DNA of 5,046 nt from Actinomycetota bacterium (GTDB taxonomy: Bacteria > Actinomycetota > Acidimicrobiia > Acidimicrobiales > AC-25), in assembly GCA_005888395.1 (NCBI GenBank), contig VAXF01000154.1:1-5046 (forward strand). The letters are read 5' to 3'. Shown piece by piece: positions 1-5,046 of the stretch (position 1 is the stretch's first letter; every line of letters begins with the position of its first letter). The notes beneath the pieces were generated by a model. It was not told where the DNA came from and did not search any database. It saw only the letters and a list, made by a program, of their open reading frames with translations. A program made the position numbers and the translations under genes.

Positions 1-828
1 CGCGACGCCGAGCTGCCGGCGCGGCGCTACCTCCGCCTCGTGCTCAACAACGCCACCGACGAGAGCGAGGTCAGCGTCGTGCAGTCGCTCCTCCGGCAGG
101 CGTCCGCAGCAGCCGTCGTGTTCGGCGACCCCCGGCATCGCGACACCGCCCGCGGCGAGTTCGCACGCGCAGCGGAAGCCGCGCTGCGCACCGTCGAACC
201 GGCGAGCGACTACCAGCTCGCGTGGGCGCGGGCCTTCGTCGGCGCCGCCCGTGAGCCCGACGCGGTCGCCGTGGTGCGGGCACTGCTCGACGGAACGTCA
301 TCGATCGAGGGACTCGCGGTCGACACCGATCTCCGCTGGCACATGGTCGTCGCCCTCGCATCCGCCGGCCTCGCCGACGACGCGCTCATCGACGCCGAAG
401 CCCAGCGCGACCCCACCGACGAGGGCCTGCGCCACGCGACCACGGCCCGCGCCGCGCGTCCGACCGAGGCGGCCAAGGCGGCGGCGTGGGCGGCGATCGT
501 CGACGATCACTCGTTGCCTCTAGCGACCATGGAGGCGACCATGGCCGGCTTCCAGCAACCCGACCAGGAGGCGCTGCTCGCGCCGTATGCGGCCCGGTTC
601 TTCGACGCGCTGGCGGCCATGTGGCAGCAGCGGGTGCCGGAGGTCGCGCTCTCGTTCGCCGAGGCCATGTACCCGGTGTGCGTGCCGAGCGACGACGTGG
701 TGGCGATGACCGACCGCCACCTCGGGTCCGCCGACGTGGCCCCGCCGATCCACCGCCTGCTGCTGGAGGGGAAGGACCAGGTCGAGCGCGTGCTGCGGAC
801 GAGAGCGAGAGACGCCGCCGACAGCTGA
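1..828 (+). CDS. pepN: Aminopeptidase N, C-terminal part (5' end outside window)
   Basis: This is the 3' end of a zinc metallo-aminopeptidase of the M1 family, a cytoplasmic enzyme that removes N-terminal residues from peptides. The reading frame is open from base 1 and ends at TGA 826-828, giving 275 visible residues. The GTG at 40 is an internal codon, because the frame and the family similarity continue upstream of it. The visible part matches, from memory, the helical ERAP1-like C-terminal domain of actinobacterial PepN. Recognisable stretches are LVLNNATDESEVSVVQSLLR, YQLAWARAF, SSIEGLAVDTDLRW, RHATTARAARPTEAAKAAAW and LLAPYAARFFD. The catalytic GAMEN and HExxH motifs lie upstream of the window, so activity cannot be judged here. 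The gene converges on the sulfotransferase gene, with 49 nt between the two stop codons. Family assignment is confident; peptide specificity is not visible. Confidence 0.9.
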   Translation, partial: RDAELPARRYLRLVLNNATDESEVSVVQSLLRQASAAAVVFGDPRHRDTARGEFARAAEAALRTVEPASDYQLAWARAFVGAAREPDAVAVVRALLDGTSSIEGLAVDTDLRWHMVVALASAGLADDALIDAEAQRDPTDEGLRHATTARAARPTEAAKAAAWAAIVDDHSLPLATMEATMAGFQQPDQEALLAPYAARFFDALAAMWQQRVPEVALSFAEAMYPVCVPSDDVVAMTDRHLGSADVAPPIHRLLLEGKDQVERVLRTRARDAADS

Positions 829-873
829 CGAGGGAGAGATTTCGGTCGGCTAGCGACCGAAATCTCTCCCTCG
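829..873. terminator. Perfect 20-bp inverted repeat, probable bidirectional terminator
   Basis: Left arm 829-848 (CGAGGGAGAGATTTCGGTCG) is exactly complementary to right arm 854-873, with a 5-nt loop GCTAG at 849-853. The hairpin starts one base after the pepN stop and ends four bases before the stop of the convergent sulfotransferase gene. Because the repeat is symmetric, transcripts from both strands form the same stem. Neither side has a run of U after the stem, so it is not a textbook intrinsic terminator. Position between convergent genes and stem stability support a shared terminator or 3'-end stabiliser, which is inference. Confidence 0.75.
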
Positions 874-877
874 CCAC

Positions 878-1501
878 TCAGGGCTGTGCCTCGAGGCCCA
901 ACATGGCGCGGAAGTCGGCGGTGGTGTTGGTGACGGGGAAGGGGTCGTCGGGCACCGGAACGCCGAGCGCGCCGCACAGAGGGCCCCAGCCGTCGGACGG
1001 TCGCCACTCGACGAGACGGTCGCGAGGAACCGCCGCCCGCACGTCGGCGTTGTGGCGCTCGTAGGCGGCGACGGCCGCATCGCGATCGTCGAGCTGGTCG
1101 GTGAAGCGATTGCGTGAGATGTCGTCCCACATCTCACGCCACGGGTCGGGTCCGACCGCGGGCCGGCGCGTCACCTCGAAGATCGTCCGGTCGGCGCTTC
1201 GCCACCACTCATCCGCGCTGTCGCGCACCGACAGCAGGATGACCGCGTCGGGGTAGGCGGCGTGCAGCTCGGGCCAGAACGACGCCGCCGGCCAGTCGAC
1301 CGTGGCGACATAGCCGGCGAAGAGCGAGTCCCAGTCGGGCATGTCACCGTTGGCCGCGCCCCGCCACAGCGGCGCGTGCTCGGGATGCTGGAAGACCTCG
1401 AGCATGTGGTAGCAGGGACCGTCGAGCAGCTGCTCGAGCGCCAGCTTCAGCGAGTGCGTGCCCGTGCGTCCGACACCCGCGCCGACGACGCGCAGCGTCA
1501 C
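878..1501 (-). CDS. Sulfotransferase-like P-loop protein (Sulfotransfer_4 type)
   Basis: The 207-residue product resembles small bacterial sulfotransferases, which use the donor PAPS to sulfate an acceptor. The N-terminal GAGVGRTGTHSL (residues 7-18) is the 5'-phosphosulfate-binding P-loop. VDWPAASFWPEL (68-79) and VILLSVRDSADEWWRS (87-102) follow, the latter matching the 3'-phosphate-binding strand-helix with Arg93. Near the C terminus, EWRPSDGWGPLCGALGVPVPDDPFP (165-189) is a family signature. I chose GTG at 1501, not the in-frame GTG at 1522: it overlaps the upstream GNAT stop as GTGA, has an AAGGGGGG Shine-Dalgarno a few bases ahead, and gives the usual MTLRVVGAGVGRTGT start. It is the last gene of the operon and runs into the 829-873 hairpin. 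No signal peptide or membrane segment is seen, so it is probably cytoplasmic. The acceptor is unknown, and some family members have no proven sulfotransferase activity. Confidence 0.85.
   Translation of the reverse strand: MTLRVVGAGVGRTGTHSLKLALEQLLDGPCYHMLEVFQHPEHAPLWRGAANGDMPDWDSLFAGYVATVDWPAASFWPELHAAYPDAVILLSVRDSADEWWRSADRTIFEVTRRPAVGPDPWREMWDDISRNRFTDQLDDRDAAVAAYERHNADVRAAVPRDRLVEWRPSDGWGPLCGALGVPVPDDPFPVTNTTADFRAMLGLEAQP
1112..1139. repeat. Intragenic 11-bp perfect inverted repeat
   Basis: GCGTGAGATGT at 1112-1122 is exactly complementary to ACATCTCACGC at 1129-1139, with a 6-nt spacer CGTCCC. It lies inside the sulfotransferase coding region, over the codons for REMWDDISRN (about residues 122-131). 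An RNA hairpin could form in the mRNA. Whether it does anything is unknown; it may simply reflect the codons used. Confidence 0.6.
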
Positions 1502-1926
1502 GCCGTCCCCCCTTCGAGCCACGTGCCGACGACCGTCGACATACCCGTGTGCTCCTCCTCGAACCCGAGACCTGCGTAGAACGGCGCGTGCGACGCAGTG
1601 AACAGCGCCACGTGATGCCCCGGAACCCGCTCGAGCAGGTCACGGACCACCGCGGACGCGATCCCGCGTCGGCGCCACACGGACGCCGTCCAGACGTCGG
1701 TGAGGTAGGCGTTGCAAACGCCATCGGCGAGGAGCCGCGCGGTGGACACCACCCGGCCGCCTGCCCACGCGAAGGAAGTTGCGTAGCTGCCTTCGAACGA
1801 GCGCTGCAGCTGCTCGGGCGTGCGGCCGTTGTCGAAGTCGTCGGCCGCGAGGTCGCGCTTCATGCCCGGCCAGTCGACGCCCGTGAGGTCGCGCCGGATC
1901 TCGACGCCCTCACTCCGGTTCGTCAC
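1498..1926 (-). CDS. GNAT-family N-acetyltransferase
   Basis: This 142-residue protein has the single-domain layout of GCN5-related acetyltransferases, which move an acetyl group from acetyl-CoA to an amine. Strand beta-4 and motif A are YLTDVWTASVWRRRGIASAVV (74-94), where R86-R87-G88-I89-A90 is the acetyl-CoA pyrophosphate-binding turn. Motif B is HVALFTASHAPFYAGLGFEEE (105-125), with the typical FYxxLGF. The start is GTG at 1926, overlapping the end of the thioesterase gene by 17 nt. It has no clear Shine-Dalgarno, so translation probably depends on coupling to that gene; no other in-frame start would retain the first beta strand (VEIRRDL). Its TGA shares four bases with the next start. 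The conserved DDFDNGRTPEQLQRSF segment (29-44) recalls a family of uncharacterised GNATs. The substrate cannot be predicted: small molecule, peptide and protein are all possible. Confidence 0.88.
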   Translation of the reverse strand: MTNRSEGVEIRRDLTGVDWPGMKRDLAADDFDNGRTPEQLQRSFEGSYATSFAWAGGRVVSTARLLADGVCNAYLTDVWTASVWRRRGIASAVVRDLLERVPGHHVALFTASHAPFYAGLGFEEEHTGMSTVVGTWLEGGTA

Positions 1927-2329
1927 GCGGCCACAGGATGTAGGTGGAGCTGGCCTTGGCCACGAGGCGACCCTCCTCGTCGACCACCTCGGCCTCGACG
2001 AACGCCGCCCGGTTGCCGCCGGAGAGCACCTGGGCCGTACAGGTGAGCAGCGTCCCGACCTTGGCCGGCTTGAGGAACGAGATCTTCAGTTCGGCGTTGG
2101 CGGAGAACACCTTGCGCTCGCGCGCGAACGTGAGCGAGCTCGCGCCCATCGAGGAATCCGCAAAGGCGGCGATGAAACCGCCCTGCACGATGCCGACCGG
2201 GTTGGCGAAGCGCTCGTCGGCCCGCATCTGCCACACGGTGCGTCCGGGCTCGCTCTTGTCGAGGCACGTCATGCCGAGGGTGAGGTCGGAGCTGGGCGGC
2301 ACCTGCACCCGCTTGTCGGCCGGAGGCAC
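1910..2329 (-). CDS. PaaI-family hotdog-fold acyl-CoA thioesterase
   Basis: The 139-residue product is a single hotdog domain of the PaaI/acyl-CoA thioesterase group, which hydrolyses acyl-CoA to free acid and CoA. The signature is NPVGIVQGGFIAAFADSSMG (43-62). Asp58 sits nine residues after Gln49, the same spacing as the His and catalytic Asp of E. coli PaaI. The usual HGG is QGG here, a variant I recall in some actinobacterial relatives. The C-terminal strands AELKISFLKPAKVGTLL (79-95) and AAFVEAEVVDEEGRLVAKASSTY (108-130) fit the fold. The GTG start at 2329 follows the ligase stop by 9 nt, and the Shine-Dalgarno TAGGAG includes that stop codon, six bases before the GTG. The natural partner is probably an acyl-CoA made by the preceding ligase, but chain length is not visible. 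Confidence 0.9.
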   Translation of the reverse strand: MPPADKRVQVPPSSDLTLGMTCLDKSEPGRTVWQMRADERFANPVGIVQGGFIAAFADSSMGASSLTFARERKVFSANAELKISFLKPAKVGTLLTCTAQVLSGGNRAAFVEAEVVDEEGRLVAKASSTYILWPRDEPE

Positions 2330-2341
2330 GATGGGCTCCTA
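2330..2341 (-). promoter_or_regulatory. Shine-Dalgarno of thioesterase gene overlapping ligase stop
   Basis: On the minus strand the ligase stop TAG (2341-2339) is part of TAGGAG (2341-2336), followed by CCCATC and then the GTG at 2329. The near-perfect anti-16S match and 6-nt spacing decide the GTG start and suggest terminating ribosomes pass directly to the thioesterase gene. Confidence 0.75.
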
Positions 2342-3877
2342 CACCCGGCTGGTGCGGCCCTGCCAGTGCTCGTCGCGCAGCACCCGCTTGAGCAGCTTGC
2401 CGCTCTCGGTGCGCGGCAGCTCGTCGCGCACCTCCCACGTGCGGGGCCGCTTGAAGCCGGCCAGCCGCTCGTTCGCGTACGCCTCGAGCACGCCGAGGTC
2501 GATCGTGTGCCCGACCTTGGGCTGCACGACGGCGTGCACCGATTCGCCCCACTCATCAGAAGGCACACCGAAGACGGCCACGTCCATCACGTCGGGGTGC
2601 GCGTGCAGCACTGCCTCGATCTCGGCGGGATAGATGTTGACGCCGCCGCTGATGATCATGTCCTTCTTGCGGTCGCAGATGTACAGGTAGCCCTCGTCGT
2701 CGAGATAGGCAACGTCGCCGACCGACTTCCACTCGCCGTGCTGCAGCTCCGTGAGCTGCTCGTCGGTGCGGTGGTAACCGTCCATCGCCAGCGTCGTGCG
2801 GATGAACAACTCGCCCGGCTCGCCCGCCGGCAGGGCCTCGCCGTCGTCGCCGACGATCTTCAGCTCGACCCCGCCGTAGGGCTTGCCGCACGAGCCCGGC
2901 TTGCGCAACTGGTCTTCAGGTGGGAGGACCGTGTCGACCCCGAGCTCGGTCGAGCCGTAGACCTCGAACAGGAAACCGTCGCCGAGCTTGGCGATCACCT
3001 CCTGCTTGAGCGCGTACGGCACCGGCGCGGCGTTGGCCACGAGGGAACGCATCGAGGAGAAGTCGCCCTTGGCCAGCACGTCGTCGGGCAGCGACACGAT
3101 CCGCTTGAGCTGGGTAGGCGCCGAGAACGTCGAGGTCACCCGGTGGTGGGTGACGAGGCGAACCCACTCGGCCGCGTCGAACTTGCGCATGATGACGACG
3201 GTGCCGCCCAGGGCATGGGCGAGCACGGCCCACGCCAGCGGTCCCGAGTGGTAGAGCGGCCCGGTGGTGACGTGGACCTCCTGGCCGGGCACGAGGCGGA
3301 TCTCCTGCAGCAGCGCGAGCACCAGGGCCGGGTCGGTCTGGGTGCGCAGCGCGCCCTTGGGCTTCCCGGTCGTACCCGACGTGTAGATCATCGTGGAGCC
3401 CACGTCGCCGACCGGGCCCGGGTCGTCGTCGCTACCGAGCGCGAGCACGTCGTCCCACGCCCGCGCGCCGACGAAGGGCTCGCCGCGGAACACGACGATC
3501 TCGCGGACCTTGGAGAGCCGGTCGTGGACCTCGGCCACCTTGGGCGCCTGCTCGGCGTCGACGACTACCAGCGCGGCGTCGCTGTTGTCGATCACGTACT
3601 GCATCTCGTCGGGCGTGAACCGGTACGCGAGCGGGACCGAGATCAACCCCGCCTTCCGGGCGCCGTGGATGAACGTCATGACCTCGGTGCTGTTGGGACC
3701 GCACCACACCGCCCGCTCGCCGGCACGGAGGCCGAGCGCGGCCAGGCCGCTCGCCAGCCGGTTGACCCGGCGGTTGAACTCGGCGTAGCCGACGGCGACG
3801 TCACCCTCGACGACCGCCGGCCTCTCCGGTTGGAGCTGCGCCTGGACGGCGAGCGGGTCGGGCGGGGCGGAGGACAT
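2339..3877 (-). CDS. Class I acyl-CoA synthetase (AMP-binding, FadD-like)
   Basis: This 512-residue enzyme belongs to the ANL adenylate-forming superfamily and is expected to activate a carboxylic acid with ATP, then form its CoA thioester. Core motifs appear in order: A3 P-loop YTSGTTGKPKG (165-175), A4 region PLYHSGPL with His210 (207-214), A5 YGSTEL (307-312), and A7 SVGDVAYLDDEGYLYICDRKKD (385-406), with ribose-binding Asp388 and Arg403. A8 hinge IISGGVNIYPAEIE (408-421) and A10 PRTESGKLLKR (488-498) with catalytic Lys494 complete the set. All key residues are intact and length is normal. ATG at 3877 was chosen over upstream in-frame starts (3913, 3982) because those would overlap the divergent desaturase gene and add a non-homologous extension. 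It is the first gene of the minus-strand operon. No carrier-protein domain is attached, so a free acyl-CoA product is more likely than an NRPS role. Substrate (medium/long fatty acid, aromatic or other) is unresolved. Confidence 0.93.
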   Translation of the reverse strand: MSSAPPDPLAVQAQLQPERPAVVEGDVAVGYAEFNRRVNRLASGLAALGLRAGERAVWCGPNSTEVMTFIHGARKAGLISVPLAYRFTPDEMQYVIDNSDAALVVVDAEQAPKVAEVHDRLSKVREIVVFRGEPFVGARAWDDVLALGSDDDPGPVGDVGSTMIYTSGTTGKPKGALRTQTDPALVLALLQEIRLVPGQEVHVTTGPLYHSGPLAWAVLAHALGGTVVIMRKFDAAEWVRLVTHHRVTSTFSAPTQLKRIVSLPDDVLAKGDFSSMRSLVANAAPVPYALKQEVIAKLGDGFLFEVYGSTELGVDTVLPPEDQLRKPGSCGKPYGGVELKIVGDDGEALPAGEPGELFIRTTLAMDGYHRTDEQLTELQHGEWKSVGDVAYLDDEGYLYICDRKKDMIISGGVNIYPAEIEAVLHAHPDVMDVAVFGVPSDEWGESVHAVVQPKVGHTIDLGVLEAYANERLAGFKRPRTWEVRDELPRTESGKLLKRVLRDEHWQGRTSRV

Positions 3878-3911
3878 GGCCCCGTACCGTAGCGGCGGGT
3901 TAGCCTCGCGC
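3878..3911. promoter_or_regulatory. Divergent 34-bp promoter region with two -10-like boxes
   Basis: Only 34 bp separate the ligase ATG (minus, 3877) from the desaturase ATG (plus, 3912). On the plus strand TAGCCT at 3901-3906 fits TANNNT and lies 5 nt before the desaturase ATG. On the minus strand TACGGT (3891-3886) fits TANNNT and lies 8 nt before the ligase ATG. Both placements suit leaderless or nearly leaderless transcription, which is common in actinobacteria. I see no convincing -35 element for either, and no clear Shine-Dalgarno before either ATG. The promoter assignment is inference from spacing and consensus. Confidence 0.45.
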
Positions 3912-4649
3912 ATGCTCCCCAATCTCTTGTTGGCGTTGTTCGCCGCGTTCGTGGTGAGCGAGCTCGCCACCCTCGTCACCACGCTCTACCTCCATCGCAC
4001 CCTCTCCCACCGCGCGCTGGCGTTGTCGCCCGGCGTCACCGCCGCGTGCCGGGTGCTCACGTGGATCACCACCGGAATCCGTCCCCGCCAGTGGGTGGCC
4101 GTGCACCGCAAGCACCACGCGTACACCGACGTCGAGGGCGACCCGCACTCCCCCGTCCTGCTGGGCGTGCCCGCAGTGCAGTTCGGCAACGTCGCCCTCT
4201 ACCGCCGGGTCGCCAAGGACGAGCAGGTCGTCACCCGCTACGCGCGCGACCTCCCGCCCGACGCGTGGGACCGCGTCTTCTTCGACCACGCGCTCTTCGG
4301 GCTGGCCATCGGCATCGCGATCCTGTGCCTGCTCTTCGGGCTGTGGCTCGGCCTGCTGGCGGCCGCGGTGCACACGGTGGTCTACCTGATGATGAGCGCG
4401 GCGATAAACGCCCTCGGCCACGCCTACGGCTACCAGTCGAACCCCAACACCGCTCACAACCTGCGCTGGCTGGCCTGGCTCACGGTGGGCGAGGGGCTGC
4501 ACAACAACCATCACGCGGCTCCCACGTCGGCCCGCTTCTCGTTCGAAGCGGGCGAGATCGATCCGGGTTGGTGGGTCGTCCGGCTCTTGCAGCGAACGGG
4601 GCGGGCGGTCGTCCGCCACGACGGCCCGGTCCTCAAGGTCGCCTCCTAA
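3912..4649 (+). CDS. Membrane acyl-CoA / fatty-acid desaturase (short SCD-like)
   Basis: This 245-residue membrane protein has the di-iron histidine boxes of stearoyl-CoA-desaturase-like enzymes, which insert a double bond into a saturated acyl chain using O2 and electrons. Box 1 is HRTLSH (28-33), box 2 HRKHH (65-69) and box 3 HNNHH (197-201). INALGH (165-170) provides the Asn166 and His170 equivalents of the extra metal ligands in mammalian SCD1. Hydrophobic segments lie near residues 3-26, 41-56 and 126-165 (a pair). ATG at 3912 was preferred to the in-frame ATG at 3876 because it begins directly with the first membrane helix and follows a -10-like box. The protein is shorter than typical 300-plus-residue desaturases, with almost no N-terminal extension and a short tail. 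No cytochrome b5 domain, ferredoxin or reductase is encoded here, so the electron donor must come from elsewhere. Double-bond position (delta-9 is usual) is not provable. Confidence 0.92.
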   Translation: MLPNLLLALFAAFVVSELATLVTTLYLHRTLSHRALALSPGVTAACRVLTWITTGIRPRQWVAVHRKHHAYTDVEGDPHSPVLLGVPAVQFGNVALYRRVAKDEQVVTRYARDLPPDAWDRVFFDHALFGLAIGIAILCLLFGLWLGLLAAAVHTVVYLMMSAAINALGHAYGYQSNPNTAHNLRWLAWLTVGEGLHNNHHAAPTSARFSFEAGEIDPGWWVVRLLQRTGRAVVRHDGPVLKVAS

Positions 4650-4659
4650 CCGCGGCGCC

Positions 4660-4674
4660 GGGCCGTGACGGCCC
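4660..4674 (+). repeat. Small inverted repeat over the nagA start codon
   Basis: GGGCCG (4660-4665) is complementary to CGGCCC (4669-4674), with the triplet TGA (4666-4668) between. The first base of the GTG start (4665) lies in the stem and the other two in the loop. The mRNA could form a short GC-only hairpin at the initiation site. It is short enough to be chance in DNA this GC-rich. Confidence 0.35.
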
Positions 4675-5046
4675 TCACCGCCGCCCGAGTCGTCACCCCC
4701 GACGGCATCGTCGCGCCGGGCGTGGTGGAGATCGACGGCGGCTACATCGTGGCCGTCTCGCCCGCCCACGGCCCCGTCCCGGAGCGAACGCTGTGCCCGG
4801 GCTTTGTCGACCTGCAGGTCAACGGGCACGACGACGTCGACGTCGCCCGCGCCGCCGGCCACGACTGGGACCGCCTCGACGCCCTCCTGGTGGCCCAGGG
4901 GGTCACGACCTGGTGCCCGACGCTGGTGACGGCGCCGCTCGCGTCGTACGCCGAGCCGCTCGAGCGCATCGCTGCCGCGGCGGCGCGTGACGGCGCCAGG
5001 CCCGCGATCGCGGGCGTCCACCTCGAGGGGCCGTTCCTCGGGTCGA
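4665..5046 (+). CDS. nagA: N-acetylglucosamine-6-phosphate deacetylase, N-terminal part (3' end outside window)
   Basis: The frame is open to the right edge, giving 127 residues of an amidohydrolase-superfamily enzyme that deacetylates GlcNAc-6-phosphate to glucosamine-6-phosphate in cytoplasmic amino-sugar catabolism and cell-wall recycling. Visible signatures are the N-terminal beta-sandwich (ARVVTPDGIVAPGVVEIDGG, 7-26), the barrel entry PGFVDLQVNG (45-54), QGVTTWCPTLVT (78-89) and GVHLEGPFL (117-125). Gln51 and Asn53 replace the HxH metal pair of other amidohydrolases, as in E. coli NagA; Glu121 is the expected metal ligand. The residues after NG are HDDVDVA rather than the more usual glycine-rich GGxDF. 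GTG at 4665 is the first possible start after the in-frame desaturase stop TAA (4647-4649), 15 nt away, with no clear Shine-Dalgarno. The spacing suggests co-transcription with the desaturase, though no functional link is obvious. The later catalytic His and Asp residues are outside the window. Confidence 0.9.
   Translation, partial: MTALTAARVVTPDGIVAPGVVEIDGGYIVAVSPAHGPVPERTLCPGFVDLQVNGHDDVDVARAAGHDWDRLDALLVAQGVTTWCPTLVTAPLASYAEPLERIAAAAARDGARPAIAGVHLEGPFLGS

Noticed and set aside
495..508. A 14-bp perfect palindrome, GATCGTCGACGATC, within pepN
   Set aside because: It encodes I-V-D-D in preferred high-GC codons (ATC GTC GAC GAT), which gives palindromes by chance; no regulatory role is expected inside this gene.
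523..544. A 10-bp direct repeat GCGACCATGG, encoding ATMEATM in PepN
   Set aside because: It has only two copies, in frame, in a helical domain; probably a chance or very small local duplication.
386..1130. Several minus-strand frames across the end of pepN, some running through the hairpin
   Set aside because: They are Arg/Ser/Pro/Ala-rich shadows of pepN and the sulfotransferase gene, and they would read through the probable terminator.
1502..1522. GTG at 1522 as the sulfotransferase start
   Set aside because: The GTG at 1501 has a good Shine-Dalgarno and a GTGA overlap with the GNAT stop, and gives the family's usual N terminus.
1820..3892. A 690-codon open frame on the plus strand, antisense to the ligase and thioesterase genes
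   Set aside because: Its product is a low-complexity mix of His, Arg, Leu, Val, Gly and Asp with no family motif. It is the usual antisense shadow of GC-rich codons; the minus-strand ligase has every ANL motif intact.
3876..3911. Upstream ATG (3876) as the desaturase start, adding 12 residues
   Set aside because: The extension MAPYRSGGLASR is not membrane-like, would overlap the ligase start codon on the other strand, and would place the start ahead of the -10-like box.
4046..4990. A 314-codon plus-strand frame overlapping the desaturase and nagA
   Set aside because: It is an Arg/Pro/Gly/Ala-rich out-of-frame shadow of the two real genes, with no motif of its own.
3900..5021. A 373-codon open frame on the minus strand, antisense to the desaturase and nagA
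   Set aside because: It is rich in Arg, Gly, Asp and Val with no recognisable domain, while both plus-strand genes show strong family motifs.
1..5046. CRISPR arrays, tRNA or rRNA genes, insertion sequences, toxin-antitoxin or phage-defence genes
   Set aside because: None seen. There are no spaced direct repeats, transposase motifs or structured RNA signatures, and base composition looks uniform, giving no sign of recent transfer.

Overview
The window is about 70% GC by eye, is almost entirely coding, and uses many GTG starts. The partial gene at the left edge has the C-terminal domain of an actinobacterial-type aminopeptidase N. Together these suggest a high-GC actinobacterium, perhaps Acidimicrobiia or a relative. 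That placement is inference from protein style, because no rRNA or other taxonomic marker is present.

Layout. (1) 1-828, plus strand: the last 275 residues of aminopeptidase N (pepN), open at the left edge. (2) 829-873: a perfect 20-bp stem with a 5-nt loop, filling nearly all of the gap between two convergent stop codons and probably a bidirectional terminator. (3) 3877 down to 878, minus strand: a tightly packed four-gene operon. In transcription order it encodes a class I acyl-CoA synthetase (FadD/AMP-binding type), a PaaI-type hotdog thioesterase, a GNAT acetyltransferase and a small P-loop sulfotransferase-like protein. The junctions are a 9-nt gap, a 17-nt overlap and a 4-nt overlap. 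(4) 3878-3911: a 34-bp divergent intergenic region with a TANNNT -10-like box for each direction, placed for leaderless or nearly leaderless transcripts. (5) 3912-4649, plus strand: a short membrane acyl-CoA/fatty-acid desaturase with all three histidine boxes. (6) 4665 to the right edge, plus strand: the N-terminal 127 codons of N-acetylglucosamine-6-phosphate deacetylase (nagA), open at the right edge.

How the genes may work together. The acyl-CoA synthetase would make an acyl-CoA, the thioesterase could hydrolyse one, and the divergently transcribed desaturase would desaturate an acyl chain, so a fatty-acid theme spans the divergent promoter. The GNAT and sulfotransferase-like proteins are co-translated with the first two, but their substrates cannot be read from the sequence. 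NagA belongs to amino-sugar recycling and appears to be only a transcriptional neighbour. No mobile element, CRISPR array, tRNA, rRNA or recognisable defence system is present, and no stretch over 300 bases lacks a gene. The most unusual items are the two long inverted repeats (one intergenic, one inside the sulfotransferase gene) and the compact face-to-face start region. I see no convincing evidence of a wholly new system.
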